64,000 nt of DNA, taken from assembly GCF_007846095.1 (NCBI RefSeq), contig NZ_VOEI01000008.1, positions 93,002-157,001 of the forward strand, given 5' to 3'. The translations under genes were made by a program, and so were the position numbers. Position 1 is the stretch's first letter. Every line of letters begins with the position of its first letter. The notes under the pieces were generated by a model. The model worked only from the letters and a program-made list of their open reading frames with translations. It searched no databases and had not been told where the DNA came from. The DNA comes from Mucilaginibacter achroorhodeus (GTDB lineage Bacteria; Bacteroidota; Bacteroidia; Sphingobacteriales; Sphingobacteriaceae). Shown piece by piece: positions 1-8,055 of this stretch.

Positions 1-290
1 TTTTGCTCAATGGCAATTGCGGGCGCTATACCTTTTATGTAGTCAACGTCGGGCTTGTTCATACGGCCCAAAAACTGGCGTGCGTATGATGATAAGCTCT
101 CCACGTAACGGCGCTGGCCTTCGGCGTAGAGCGTATCAAATGCCAATGACGATTTGCCGGAACCCGACATACCGGTTACCACCACCAGTTTATTTTTGGG
201 TATGGCTACATCAAGGTTCTTAAGATTATGAACCCTTGCACCTTTTATGATTATATGTTTCTGCGGATCTTTATCTGCTTCTTTGATCAT
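1..290 (-). CDS. uvrA: UvrA, excinuclease ABC subunit A (N-terminal part, runs off the window)
   Basis: The minus-strand frame starting at ATG 290 encodes the first 96 residues of UvrA, the damage-recognition ATPase of nucleotide excision repair. The Walker A motif GMSGSGKSS lies near residue 43, followed by LAFDTLYAEGQRRYVESLS and SYARQFLGRM, which are UvrA hallmarks. The reading is open to base 1, so about 90 percent of the usual 940 or so residues lies outside. Start choice follows from the typical beginning MIKEADKDPQKHIIIKGARV. Quasi-palindrome locus A begins 14 bases upstream of the start codon. Confidence 0.96.
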   Translation of the reverse strand, partial: MIKEADKDPQKHIIIKGARVHNLKNLDVAIPKNKLVVVTGMSGSGKSSLAFDTLYAEGQRRYVESLSSYARQFLGRMNKPDVDYIKGIAPAIAIEQ

Positions 291-304
291 AATTTTTAGT
301 TCGT

Positions 305-418
305 AGTTGATGGTTGATAGATCATGGCAGAAATTTGCATGGTGCGTTAAACCTCAAAGAAAACATGTAGTCTAACAGATAGTTTTTGTTATGAACTATG
401 ATCTATCAACCATCAACT
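305..418. repeat. Quasi-palindromic intergenic element, locus A
   Basis: A perfect 21-bp inverted repeat: 305-325 is the exact complement of 398-418, with a 72-base loop. Each arm consists of tandem near-copies of the word gttgat(g/a)g. The left arm begins 14 bases upstream of the uvrA start codon, so a uvrA transcript starting beyond it would carry the hairpin. The arms are the clearest perfect pair among about ten such elements in the window. Confidence 0.85.
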
Positions 419-705
419 TTTTGAGACTGCAAAAATCCTAAAATTTTTAGCCTTTTGCAAATGAGTTTAGGTTTTGAATATGATTATTAAGCAGTTATTT
501 AAATGCTTAATTAATGGCAAGCAAACAATATTTGGCAAAACGCAACTCTCCCTGCTAAAAAATATTTGCTTTTATTTTTTAAGATGATTATATTTGAGGA
601 TAGATTATTTGATTCACCCCCTAAAACGAACGCTATAGATAGAACTCTACTTTTATTAAGTTAATAACGAACAAGAATTTAATTTAGTTTATCAGTAGTA
701 ATTCT
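419..705. other. AT-rich intergenic stretch upstream of the sigma factor gene
   Basis: Nearly 290 bases of AT-rich sequence without a convincing open frame. It should hold the promoter of the sigma factor gene at 706, but I could not pick an unambiguous TAnnTTTG element. No repeat or RNA structure was recognised apart from the element at 305-418. Confidence 0.5.
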
Positions 706-1290
706 ATGGATTTTCAATTGAAAAGTGATCAGGATCTAATCCATCTCTATATTGGCGGCGAAGAAGCAGGGCTTGTTGAGTTGATACGCCGTTACCAGGC
801 CAAAATTTACACTTCTATTTACTTACTGGTTAAAGACGAGGCGCTTGCCGAGGATATCTTCCAAGATACTTTTATCAAAGTAATTAACACCCTAAAGGCC
901 GGCAAATACAACGAGGAGGGCAAGTTTTTACCGTGGGTTACCCGCATTGGCCATAACCTGGTTATTGACCATTTCCGCCGTGAAAAACGTGCGCCGATGG
1001 TTAGCGGCGGCGACGACTTTGACATCTTTGAAGTGCTTGGCCATTATGACGAAAGTGCCGAAGACCGCATGGTTCGCGAGCAAACGCACAAAGATCTTAA
1101 AGCTTTGATACAACTTTTACCTGCTGAGCAAAAGGAGGTTTTAATTATGCGTCACTTTGGTGATATGAGCTTTAAAGAAATAGCCGATGTTACTGATGTG
1201 AGTATCAATACCGCTCTTGGCCGTATGCGCTATGCCTTAAACAACCTGCGTAAAATGATGCAGAATAAAGAACTGAGCTTAAAAAATTAG
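706..1290 (+). CDS. Sigma-70 family (ECF-like) RNA polymerase sigma factor
   Basis: A 194-residue two-domain sigma factor. Region 2 lies at about residues 25-95, with EDIFQDTFIKVI and the -10 recognition helix WVTRIGHNLVIDHFRREKR. Region 4 lies at about 135-185, with LPAEQKEVLIMRHFGDMSF followed by the helix-turn-helix KEIADVTDVSINTALGRMR. Length and missing region 1 and 3 fit the ECF group. No anti-sigma factor gene is adjacent; downstream are a terminator and a 65-residue ORF, so its control is not visible from context. Which promoters it reads cannot be told. Confidence 0.9.
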   Translation: MDFQLKSDQDLIHLYIGGEEAGLVELIRRYQAKIYTSIYLLVKDEALAEDIFQDTFIKVINTLKAGKYNEEGKFLPWVTRIGHNLVIDHFRREKRAPMVSGGDDFDIFEVLGHYDESAEDRMVREQTHKDLKALIQLLPAEQKEVLIMRHFGDMSFKEIADVTDVSINTALGRMRYALNNLRKMMQNKELSLKN

Positions 1291-1346
1291 TTTGTTAACG
1301 ACAGGTTTGTTCACTTTTCGTTAAACTAAAATATTTTACAAAATAA

Positions 1347-1381
1347 AAGCCTCCGATATATAATATATCGGGGGCTTTTTA
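1347..1381 (+). terminator. Rho-independent terminator after the sigma factor gene
   Basis: Stem arms 1347-1360 and 1363-1376 (aagcctccgatata against its near-complement) are followed by a run of T residues. It sits 57 bases after the stop codon of the sigma factor gene. Confidence 0.85.
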
Positions 1382-1515
1382 GTTTAATGGATGTTAGTTT
1401 AAACGATTTTGGAGAGGCAAAAGCCAACATGAAAAAAATTTCATTTAATTTTCATCTTTCTAAAATATTAGTGAAAAACTATCGTTAATTTTATAATTAT
1501 AAACTTAAAAAGCTT

Positions 1516-1713
1516 ATGGGTGAAACCTTTACATCAACACTTAATGCGTTCACTAATAAAGCACAGGTGAAAGAATCTGATCTACATGAAAATTTAGAAG
1601 CGGACGATGTGATATTTTATCACTCTATCCGGGCGGAACTTGATCTTCTGAAGAAAAAGCCGAATCCGCAGACCATTCATAAGATACTTGATTATTCAAA
1701 AAGCCTGCGTTAA
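1516..1713 (+). CDS. Small conserved-looking hypothetical protein, 65 aa
   Basis: The frame encodes a charged, soluble 65-residue protein without signal peptide or membrane segment. Predicted content is helical, with KNPQ-type turns in the second half (KKKPNPQTIHKILDYSKSLR). It lies between the sigma factor terminator and nth on the same strand, has its own AT-rich upstream region, and its codon use is like neighbouring genes. I recognise no domain and assign no function. That it is real rests on context and on normal amino acid composition. Confidence 0.6.
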   Translation: MGETFTSTLNAFTNKAQVKESDLHENLEADDVIFYHSIRAELDLLKKKPNPQTIHKILDYSKSLR

Positions 1714-1736
1714 TTAGTACGCAAACCACGTAACTG

Positions 1737-1926
1737 GTTCATAGTTCAAAACACGGATAGCGATATCTTACTTTTGAGGTATGAACCTTTCTATTTTATA
1801 TAGGGTTCATTTGTTCACAGGTTCATTAGTTTATTGGTGAATAGTTTGATAATTTTACGTGCGGTTTGTTGTTCTACAAATGCTCAGTACTAATGAACAA
1901 CTCAACTAATGAACCATTGAACTAAC
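1737..1926. repeat. Double quasi-palindromic intergenic element, locus B
   Basis: Two nested inverted structures. The first pairs ggttcata at 1737-1744 with tatgaacc at 1780-1787. The second pairs the word series at 1803-1845 (ggttcatttgttcaca, ggttcattagtt) with 1889-1926 (actaatgaacaac, actaatgaacc). Words are variations on ggttcattagtt. The right arm ends 3 bases before the nth start codon at 1930. Confidence 0.75.
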
Positions 1927-1929
1927 CAA

Positions 1930-2691
1930 ATGCTAAAAAAAGAACGCTACAAGCATTTTGTAGAATATTTCTCAAAGAACCAACCCAACGCCGTTACCGA
2001 ACTGCATTATAATAATCCCTATCAGCTGCTTGTTGCCGTAGTGCTATCTGCTCAGTGTACTGATAAGCGTATTAACCAGGTCACCCCAGCATTATTTGAA
2101 CGTTTCCCCGATGCTTTTGCCCTGGCTGCTTCTGATGCTGATGAGATATTTAATTATATCCGCAGCGTAAGCTATCCCAATAACAAGGCAAAGCACCTGG
2201 CCGGCTTGGGCAAAATGCTGGTAGAAAAGTTCAACGGCGAAGTACCATCAGATATGGCCGACTTGCAGCAGTTGCCCGGCGTTGGCCGCAAAACAGCGAA
2301 TGTGATCACCTCGGTTGTGTTTGATGCACCGGCCATTGCGGTAGATACGCACGTTTTTAGGGTGGCCAACCGCATTGGCTTAACCAACAGGGCTACAACG
2401 CCTTTGGCCGTTGAAAAACAACTGGTTGAGAACCTGCCGCAAAACACTTTGTCCATTGCGCATCATTGGCTGATATTGCATGGCAGATACATCTGCGTGG
2501 CCCGGACACCCAAATGTGACATATGCCCGCTTACCTGGTTCTGCAAGTACTACGAACAGCACAATACAGAAAAAGCGCTTCTTAAAGCAGAAGCCGCACG
2601 GATAAAAAAGGCAGAAGCTGCTAAAAAGAAACGCACGCTCAACAGCATCAGCAAGGAGTTGAAGAAACGTAGTGTTGATAAGAATAGTTGA
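1930..2691 (+). CDS. nth: Endonuclease III (DNA glycosylase/AP lyase)
   Basis: A 253-residue base-excision repair glycosylase that removes oxidised pyrimidines. The helix-hairpin-helix LPGVGRKTANV lies at residues 115-125 with the catalytic lysine at 121, and the catalytic aspartate is D139 in AVDTH. The C-x6-C-x2-C-x5-C iron-sulfur loop is complete (C189, C196, C199, C205). Compared with the roughly 211-residue E. coli enzyme there is a Lys/Ala-rich C-terminal extension of about 40 residues (KAEAARIKKAEAAKKKRTL), probably a basic DNA-contacting or disordered tail. Confidence 0.96.
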   Translation: MLKKERYKHFVEYFSKNQPNAVTELHYNNPYQLLVAVVLSAQCTDKRINQVTPALFERFPDAFALAASDADEIFNYIRSVSYPNNKAKHLAGLGKMLVEKFNGEVPSDMADLQQLPGVGRKTANVITSVVFDAPAIAVDTHVFRVANRIGLTNRATTPLAVEKQLVENLPQNTLSIAHHWLILHGRYICVARTPKCDICPLTWFCKYYEQHNTEKALLKAEAARIKKAEAAKKKRTLNSISKELKKRSVDKNS

Positions 2692-2703
2692 TGGATTAGG
2701 GAT

Positions 2704-2725
2704 GGTTGGGTAAGTTTACCCAACC
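2704..2725. terminator. Hairpin after nth
   Basis: Perfect 10-bp stem ggttgggtaa / ttacccaacc with a 2-base loop spacer, 12 bases after the nth stop codon. There is no T-run, so it may be a processing or repeat hairpin and not a true terminator. Confidence 0.5.
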
Positions 2726-2730
2726 AATAT

Positions 2731-2815
2731 GTCATTGCGAGCGATAGCGCGGCAATCTCATCGCATGCAAACAAACGCGAAGAGATTGCCGCGTCGCTCC
2801 GCTCCTCGCAATAAC
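2731..2815. repeat. Dispersed inverted repeat, 'gtcattgcgag' family
   Basis: Left arm 2731-2761 (gtcattgcgagcgatagcg...) pairs imperfectly with 2782-2815 (gagattgccgcgtcgctccg...). The same family recurs at 17763-17846 and 41141-41169. It is a REP-like intergenic repeat found widely in bacteria; here it lies between nth and recA. Confidence 0.8.
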
Positions 2816-2869
2816 AATAAAACGATAAAAAATATTTACTAAAAAAATTAGCATTTAATAAAACTTTGT

Positions 2870-2877
2870 TATATTTG
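2870..2877 (+). promoter_or_regulatory. recA promoter, -7 element
   Basis: TATATTTG matches the Bacteroidota -7 consensus TAnnTTTG exactly. It lies 17 bases before the recA start codon, giving a very short leader. No good TTTG -33 box is present at the usual 19-base spacing. Confidence 0.65.
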
Positions 2878-2894
2878 TTTCACATTAGATTAAG

Positions 2895-3902
2895 ATGAGC
2901 AACACAGATAAATTGAAAGCACTACAGCTTACGCTTGATAAGCTGGAAAAATCATACGGTAAAGGTACCATTATGAAACTGGGCGATTCGGTTATTGAAC
3001 AAACCGAAACCATTTCTACCGGTTCATTGGGCCTTGATATTGCCTTAGGTGTTAATGGTTTGCCAAAAGGCAGGGTTATCGAGATCTATGGCCCGGAATC
3101 ATCTGGTAAAACCACGTTGGCTATCCATGCCATTGCAGAGTCGCAAAAGAAAGGCGGCATTGCTGCTTTTATCGATGCGGAGCACGCTTTCGACCGTTTC
3201 TACGCTAAAAAATTAGGTGTTGATGTAGAGAACCTATTGATCTCACAGCCGGATAACGGTGAGCAGGCTTTGGAAATTGCCGACAACCTGATCCGCTCAG
3301 GAGCTATTGATATCCTGGTTATCGACTCTGTTGCTGCCCTTGTACCAAAAGCAGAGATAGAAGGCGAAATGGGCGATTCTAAAATGGGTTTGCACGCACG
3401 TTTAATGTCGCAGGCATTGCGTAAGCTTACCGGTACCATCAGCAAAACCGGATGTTGCTGTATCTTTATTAACCAGTTGCGCGATAAGATCGGTGTAATG
3501 TTTGGTAACCCTGAAACCACTACCGGTGGTAACGCACTAAAATTCTACGCTTCGGTACGTTTGGATGTTCGCCGTATATCGCAAATTAAAGATACCGACG
3601 AGGTATCTGGTAACCGCGTTAAGGTGAAGATCGTTAAAAATAAAGTAGCACCTCCATTCCGTGTCGCAGAGTTCGATATCATGTTTGGCGAGGGTATCTC
3701 TAAAGCCGGCGAGATCATTGACCTGGGTGTGGAATACAACATCATCAAAAAAGCTGGCTCATGGTTCAGCTATGGCGAAACCCGCCTGGGCCAGGGCCGC
3801 GATGCAGTTAAACAGCTGATAATGGACAACCCCGAACTTGCGGACGAACTTGAAGCAAAAATAAAAGCTACCGTAACCGGTGATTCATTGGTTGAGGAAT
3901 AA
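2895..3902 (+). CDS. recA: Recombinase RecA
   Basis: A 335-residue RecA, of normal length. The protein forms ATP-dependent filaments on single-stranded DNA for homologous recombination and SOS induction. Walker A is GPESSGKTT at residues 66-74; the Walker B strand is ILVIDSVAALVP; the L2 region shows FINQLRDKIGVMFGNPETTT. The C-terminal tail is acidic (ELEAKIKATVTGDSLVEE), as in other RecA proteins. It is monocistronic, with a consensus -7 element upstream and a terminator at 4048. No LexA-type operator was recognised. Confidence 0.98.
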   Translation: MSNTDKLKALQLTLDKLEKSYGKGTIMKLGDSVIEQTETISTGSLGLDIALGVNGLPKGRVIEIYGPESSGKTTLAIHAIAESQKKGGIAAFIDAEHAFDRFYAKKLGVDVENLLISQPDNGEQALEIADNLIRSGAIDILVIDSVAALVPKAEIEGEMGDSKMGLHARLMSQALRKLTGTISKTGCCCIFINQLRDKIGVMFGNPETTTGGNALKFYASVRLDVRRISQIKDTDEVSGNRVKVKIVKNKVAPPFRVAEFDIMFGEGISKAGEIIDLGVEYNIIKKAGSWFSYGETRLGQGRDAVKQLIMDNPELADELEAKIKATVTGDSLVEE

Positions 3903-3953
3903 GTCCTCGCCGGCGTGACATGGTTAGCTTATCGAACCATTATCGCACGCACA

Positions 3954-4011
3954 GGTCTTCGACACGCTCAGACTGACAATACAGTTTTGTCATGGTGAGC
4001 CGGTCGAACCA
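3954..4011. repeat. Dispersed inverted repeat, 'ggtgagcctgtcgaacc' family
   Basis: The half ggtcttcgacacgctcagac at 3954-3973 and the half gtcatggtgagccggtcgaa at 3989-4008 are the two characteristic halves of a REP-like repeat. Further copies are at 41007-41069 and 57975-58040. A diverged third half lies at about 3914-3935. Confidence 0.75.
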
Positions 4012-4047
4012 TAAACGAGCCATTACTTTAAATCTTTTAATAGATGG

Positions 4048-4073
4048 GCCTCTCCTAACGGAGAGGCTTTTTT
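4048..4073. terminator. Bidirectional terminator between recA and the SirB1-like gene
   Basis: Perfect stem gcctctcc (4048-4055) / ggagaggc (4060-4067) with a 4-base loop taac, followed by a T-run on the plus strand. It separates two convergent genes and can serve at least recA. Confidence 0.85.
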
Positions 4074-4087
4074 GTTTTTGAATGGAA

Positions 4088-4945
4088 TTATTCTAATATC
4101 TGCAGCAACTCGTTCAGCTCATCAACCTTTTCTGATGAACCTAAATGCTCATAAGCGCTGATGAGGTTACGGATAACGCGCTTAATGATGTCAGTATTAG
4201 AGCATGGCTCATAAAATTGTTTATCATATTGCAGGTTCAACTGCTTTAAAAACATATCTACATCCCTGCGGCCAAACACCATCCCTTTATTAAAGGCATT
4301 GATGTAAAAAAGTATGCCCCCGTCAAATTCGCTCTCGCGGCTTTCATCAAGATAAGCCAATATGAAATGCTGCGGAAGATTTACGCCATAAACCGGAATA
4401 TCAAGCTTTTGAGCAATAATAGAATAAATAATAGCTAAAGATATTTGATTACCTTTTTTGGTTTCTAATACCTGGCTGATGTAACTATTCTGCGGATCGC
4501 GGTGATTTGTTGTATTACCGCTAAACCCGTGGATGCTGTAAAGGATATGATTGATCAGTTTTATCTGTTCTACCGGGCTGCCTTCGTTGCTCATCTGTAT
4601 CCATATATCCCGCTTGATAGCTTCTATCTGGTTAATAACCTTTTGTTCGTCCAGATCAGGGTATTGATAACGGTTAATAATAAGGATACCCTGTAGCAAG
4701 TCAAAGGCGCCACCTTGATACCATAGCTCAAGATCTTTCTTTAAAGAAGTAAATTGTATCTCGTGCACCAGGTTGGCAATACGCTCCTGCAGTACGGGGT
4801 CAAACGCCTCGCCAAAGGCGTTTTCTAAATATTCTATCGCTTCGGCACCATATGAGAACAACTTTTTTTGAACATGCTCGTATACCTCTGCATCGGGGTC
4901 ATCAAGCAGGCTGATAAGAGATCGTATTTCAATAGGATCAATCAT
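4088..4945 (-). CDS. SirB1/transglutaminase-like (Transglut_core2) family protein
   Basis: A 285-residue soluble protein with the pattern of the SirB1-type transglutaminase-like fold. Residues about 25-75 form helices that resemble a HEAT-type repeat (DDPDAEVYEHVQKKLFSYG). The core contains NQISLAIIYSIIAQKLDIPV and GVNLPQHFILAYL, where the histidine and context correspond to the conserved part of PF13369. The usual catalytic cysteine is replaced here by the sequence KGNQISLA, common in this family, so an enzymatic role is doubtful. It is monocistronic and divergent from the methyltransferase at 4990. Confidence 0.8.
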   Translation of the reverse strand: MIDPIEIRSLISLLDDPDAEVYEHVQKKLFSYGAEAIEYLENAFGEAFDPVLQERIANLVHEIQFTSLKKDLELWYQGGAFDLLQGILIINRYQYPDLDEQKVINQIEAIKRDIWIQMSNEGSPVEQIKLINHILYSIHGFSGNTTNHRDPQNSYISQVLETKKGNQISLAIIYSIIAQKLDIPVYGVNLPQHFILAYLDESRESEFDGGILFYINAFNKGMVFGRRDVDMFLKQLNLQYDKQFYEPCSNTDIIKRVIRNLISAYEHLGSSEKVDELNELLQILE

Positions 4946-4989
4946 ACTGTGTATACTAAAATAATAAACGTTTTCATACTTTTACGGCT

Positions 4990-5775
4990 ATGTCCAATAT
5001 AACGATTGCAAGGGATTTTCTGTTGCACCGCTTCACGTCAAAAAACCGTCATGGTTTGCACTCTCCCTTCATTTACAAGTTGGTGGACGAGGTTATTTAC
5101 GATAAAACAGACAAACCTGCATACTTTACTATTGAACAGGAACGCGATAAACTACTTATTAATGATAACTATATAACCGTTACCGATTTGGGTGCCGGCT
5201 CACATGTAAACAACAATAAGCAGAAAAAAGTTAGCGACATTACCATAAATGCGCTTAAACCTCCACGTTTGGCTAAGTTATTATATCGCCTGGCAGCATT
5301 TGTAAAGCCAAAAAATATTATTGAATTGGGCACTTGTTTAGGTATAACCACGCTGTACCTGAAAGCGGCGGCACCAACCGCACGGGTATACACGCTTGAA
5401 GGCTGCCCGCAAACGGCAGGTGTAGCTAAAAATGTATTTGCTGAAGCCGGCGTTAACGATATCAATGTGATCACCGGGAATTTTGACGATACGCTTCCGG
5501 GTGTGTTAAACGGAGAGCCCACGCTTGATTTTGTTTATATCGACGGCAACCATCAATATGATGCCACTATCAGGTATTTTAACTGGTGCCTGCCCAAAGT
5601 GCACGAAGGCAGCATGTTAATATTTGATGATATTTACTGGAGCAATGGCATGAAAAAAGCCTGGGCGGAGATCAAAAATCACCCAAGCGTAACAGCAACC
5701 GTTGATATGTTTTGGATAGGATTGGTATTCTTCAATCCCGGGCAGGCAAAAGAACATTTTAAGATCCGTTTTTAA
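4990..5775 (+). CDS. Class I SAM-dependent (O-)methyltransferase
   Basis: A 261-residue methyltransferase with a Rossmann core. Motif I is IIELGTCLGIT at residues 110-120, the acidic residue that binds the ribose is in TLEGCPQTAGVA, and FVYIDGNHQYDATIRYF is the motif IV equivalent found in O-methyltransferases of the catechol type. The N-terminal part with LHSPFIYKLVDEVIY and TDLGAGSHV is shared with uncharacterised Bacteroidota proteins as I remember them. The substrate is not identifiable. Its end overlaps by 4 bases the convergent reductase gene. Confidence 0.82.
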   Translation: MSNITIARDFLLHRFTSKNRHGLHSPFIYKLVDEVIYDKTDKPAYFTIEQERDKLLINDNYITVTDLGAGSHVNNNKQKKVSDITINALKPPRLAKLLYRLAAFVKPKNIIELGTCLGITTLYLKAAAPTARVYTLEGCPQTAGVAKNVFAEAGVNDINVITGNFDDTLPGVLNGEPTLDFVYIDGNHQYDATIRYFNWCLPKVHEGSMLIFDDIYWSNGMKKAWAEIKNHPSVTATVDMFWIGLVFFNPGQAKEHFKIRF

Positions 5776-6350
5776 ACGGACCGATAGCACATCAGCACTA
5801 CCCCATTCTGAAACCTTTTTGAAGACGATAACCGTATGTTTGGAGCCTTGATAAAACTTCCGAACAAAGGCCTGCCTTTTTGTATAGCCACAGGATGCAG
5901 CCATAAGCGGTATTCGTCTATCAGGTTTAACTTGGCCAGTGTTGCTACCAATTTGCCGCTGCCATAAACCAGCATTTCTTTGCCATCAGCAGCTTTTAAA
6001 CTATTTATTTCTTTGCTTAAGTTTCTGCTGGCCAGGCGGCAATTACCCCAGCCACCGGCACGGGTAAGCGTGCGCGAGAATATAACTTTCTCATGCCTAA
6101 GCATCAGATCGCTAAAATCCGCATCAAGCCTGGGCGGGTTTACATTTTGTGCCATACTTTGCCAGTAAGGCGCCATTGCCTCATACGTTTTGCGGCCTAA
6201 TAGCAACGTATCTGCATCGGCCAATTGCAATGTGAGAGCGCGGGCTAACTCATCATCCCAAAAATCGGTATGCCAGGCCAGGTCGCCATTACTGGCGGCC
6301 ATAAAGCCATTAAGCGTTAAATTCATGGATACCACAAGCCGCCGCATCAT
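5772..6350 (-). CDS. Dihydrofolate reductase/RibD-C family protein (first paralogue of the pair)
   Basis: A RibD-C fold reductase-like protein of about 192 residues. VVSMNLTLNGFMA at the N-terminus and DADTLLLGRKTYEAM correspond to the dihydrofolate-reductase-like core; MLVYGSGKLVATL is the NADPH-binding segment. The open frame continues to 6401, but a start at ATG 6350 (or 6347) puts the conserved N-terminus at residue 4 and leaves a 4-base gap to the upstream paralogue, so I prefer it. It probably forms an operon with 6355-6921. The substrate is unknown. Confidence 0.82.
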   Translation of the reverse strand: MMRRLVVSMNLTLNGFMAASNGDLAWHTDFWDDELARALTLQLADADTLLLGRKTYEAMAPYWQSMAQNVNPPRLDADFSDLMLRHEKVIFSRTLTRAGGWGNCRLASRNLSKEINSLKAADGKEMLVYGSGKLVATLAKLNLIDEYRLWLHPVAIQKGRPLFGSFIKAPNIRLSSSKRFQNGVVLMCYRSV

Positions 6351-6354
6351 CAAC

Positions 6355-6921
6355 TTATTTTTGTGTGGATCTATAACGAAGTACGGTAACCCCGCAATCA
6401 AACTGCCTGGCTTCTTCGAGAGTTAATGATAGTCTATCTTCAATCGAGCTAAAAATTGCCATGCCCTTGCCTATAGCCTCAGGGTTAATGAACAGGTGGT
6501 ACTCATCTATCAGGTTATGCTTGATCAATGACGATACAAAACCTGCACCGCCGTAAACGATGATGTCTTTTCCCTCACCTGATTTAATTTTATTCACTTC
6601 CTCTGCAAAATCGCCGGTTGCTAATTCAGTAAACTCCCAGGGGCTATCGTCAAGTGTTTTAGTAAATACATGCTTAGGCGTTTCAACCATGGTGCGGGCA
6701 AACTCGGCCATTTGAGGGTCGGCAAGCCGTTCCTTCCAAACCGGGATAAACCCTTCGGCCAGTTTACGGCCCATAATAATGGTATCTATCGAAGCAGTAA
6801 GTTCGCCTACATAGTTCTTCAACTCATCATCCCAATTCCAGGTCAGCCAGTCCATCTCACCGTTCGGCCCGGCAACAAAGCCGTCAACACTTAGCTGCAT
6901 CTGCAATTTTACCTTTTTCAT
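6355..6921 (-). CDS. Dihydrofolate reductase/RibD-C family protein (second paralogue)
   Basis: A 188-residue reductase-like protein of the same family as its downstream neighbour. It has LQMQLSVDGFVAGPNGEMD at the N-terminus, IIMGRKLAEGF in the centre and IIVYGGAGFVSSL as the nucleotide-binding segment. In Bacteroidota such genes are often near AraC or GlxA-type regulators, and a divergent regulator starts at 7069. The two proteins are clearly related but well diverged, so the duplication is old or they were brought together. A consensus -7 element lies upstream at 6943-6950. Confidence 0.85.
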   Translation of the reverse strand: MKKVKLQMQLSVDGFVAGPNGEMDWLTWNWDDELKNYVGELTASIDTIIMGRKLAEGFIPVWKERLADPQMAEFARTMVETPKHVFTKTLDDSPWEFTELATGDFAEEVNKIKSGEGKDIIVYGGAGFVSSLIKHNLIDEYHLFINPEAIGKGMAIFSSIEDRLSLTLEEARQFDCGVTVLRYRSTQK

Positions 6922-6942
6922 ATTCGCTTATGTTTGATAGTA

Positions 6943-6950
6943 CAAAGGTA
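6943..6950 (-). promoter_or_regulatory. -7 element for the reductase pair
   Basis: On the minus strand the sequence is TACCTTTG, an exact TAnnTTTG match, 21 bases upstream of the ATG at 6921. Confidence 0.65.
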
Positions 6951-7068
6951 AACGCACTGCCGGCATAGCATAAGGTGTAAAAAGGACTTTTTAGGGGTTG
7001 TTTACGACTTGCTATTGTTTTGCGATAATGGTAACCCTATCTTGCAATATAAACCGGCACCCACCACC

Positions 7069-8049
7069 ATGAAACACATCTCGATACTGATAACCAACGA
7101 AGCTGTTTTGGCCAGCATTGCCGACCCGCGGATTATGTTTACGGGCGTTAACGACTTTTTAGAAGCCGCCGGCAAGCCAGCATTATTTAATGTTCAATTG
7201 GTTGGCCTGCAAAAGGAGGTGAAATTGCATGGCGGGCTATTCTCGGTACATACGGATGCATTGATAAGTGATGTTAAAAAGACCGATCTGATCATTATCC
7301 CTGCCATATCCGGCGATATTAAAACAACGCTTAAGCATAACGAGGCATTTTTGCCCTGGATAATAGAACAGCACCATAAAGGAGCCGAAGCTGCCAGCCT
7401 TTGTATTGGTGCCTTTATGCTGGCTGCTACCGGCCTGTTGGATGGCAAGGAGTGCAGCAGCCATTGGCGTACGGCTAACGAATTCAGGGAGATGTTCCCC
7501 AAAGTTACCCTGGTTGACGACCGTATTGTTACCGAACAAAAAGGTTTATACAGCAGCGGCGGTGCAACATCATACTGGAATTTGCTTTTGTACCTGGTGG
7601 AGAAATACGCCGGACGTGATATGTCGATAATGGCGGCCAAGGTTTTTGCCCTGGAGATAGACCGTAAGAGCCAGTCGCCGTTTATTATGTTCAACGGACA
7701 AAAAACACACGAGGACGAGCCGATAAAAAAAGCGCAGGAATTTATTGAGGCCAACATTGCCGAACGTATCTCTGTTGAGGACCTGGCTATGAAATATGCC
7801 ATAGGCAAGCGCCACTTTGAGCGCCGTTTTAAAAAGGCCACCAACAACAGCCCTTTAGAATATATTCAGCGCGTTAAAATAGAAGCTGCAAAGAAACAAC
7901 TGGAAAGCAGCCGCAAAAACGTGAATGAAGTGATGTACGATGTTGGCTATTCTGATACCAAAGCCTTCCGTGCAGTATTTAAAAAGATCACCGGTTTATC
8001 TCCTGTAGAGTATCGCAACAAATACAATACGGCAAATCAGCCTGCTTAG
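7069..8049 (+). CDS. GlxA family transcriptional regulator (DJ-1/PfpI domain plus AraC-type HTH)
   Basis: A 326-residue regulator. The N-terminal 190 or so residues form a DJ-1/PfpI-like domain (ISILITNEAVLASI; GAEAASLCIGAFMLAATGLL with the nucleophile-elbow cysteine; HWRTANEF). The C-terminal 100 residues hold the two AraC helix-turn-helix motifs (ISVEDLAMKYAIGKRHFERR and NVNEVMYDVGYSDTKAFR). The frame is open from 7009, but MKHISILIT at 7069 is the normal family start. Divergent transcription from the two reductase genes suggests it controls them; this is inferred from position only. Confidence 0.88.
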   Translation: MKHISILITNEAVLASIADPRIMFTGVNDFLEAAGKPALFNVQLVGLQKEVKLHGGLFSVHTDALISDVKKTDLIIIPAISGDIKTTLKHNEAFLPWIIEQHHKGAEAASLCIGAFMLAATGLLDGKECSSHWRTANEFREMFPKVTLVDDRIVTEQKGLYSSGGATSYWNLLLYLVEKYAGRDMSIMAAKVFALEIDRKSQSPFIMFNGQKTHEDEPIKKAQEFIEANIAERISVEDLAMKYAIGKRHFERRFKKATNNSPLEYIQRVKIEAAKKQLESSRKNVNEVMYDVGYSDTKAFRAVFKKITGLSPVEYRNKYNTANQPA

Positions 8050-8055
8050 TGCGGG

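Noticed and set aside
7009..7068. Upstream start of the GlxA-like regulator
   Set aside because: The 20 extra residues are not part of the DJ-1 fold, and MKHISILIT at 7069 matches the family beginning.
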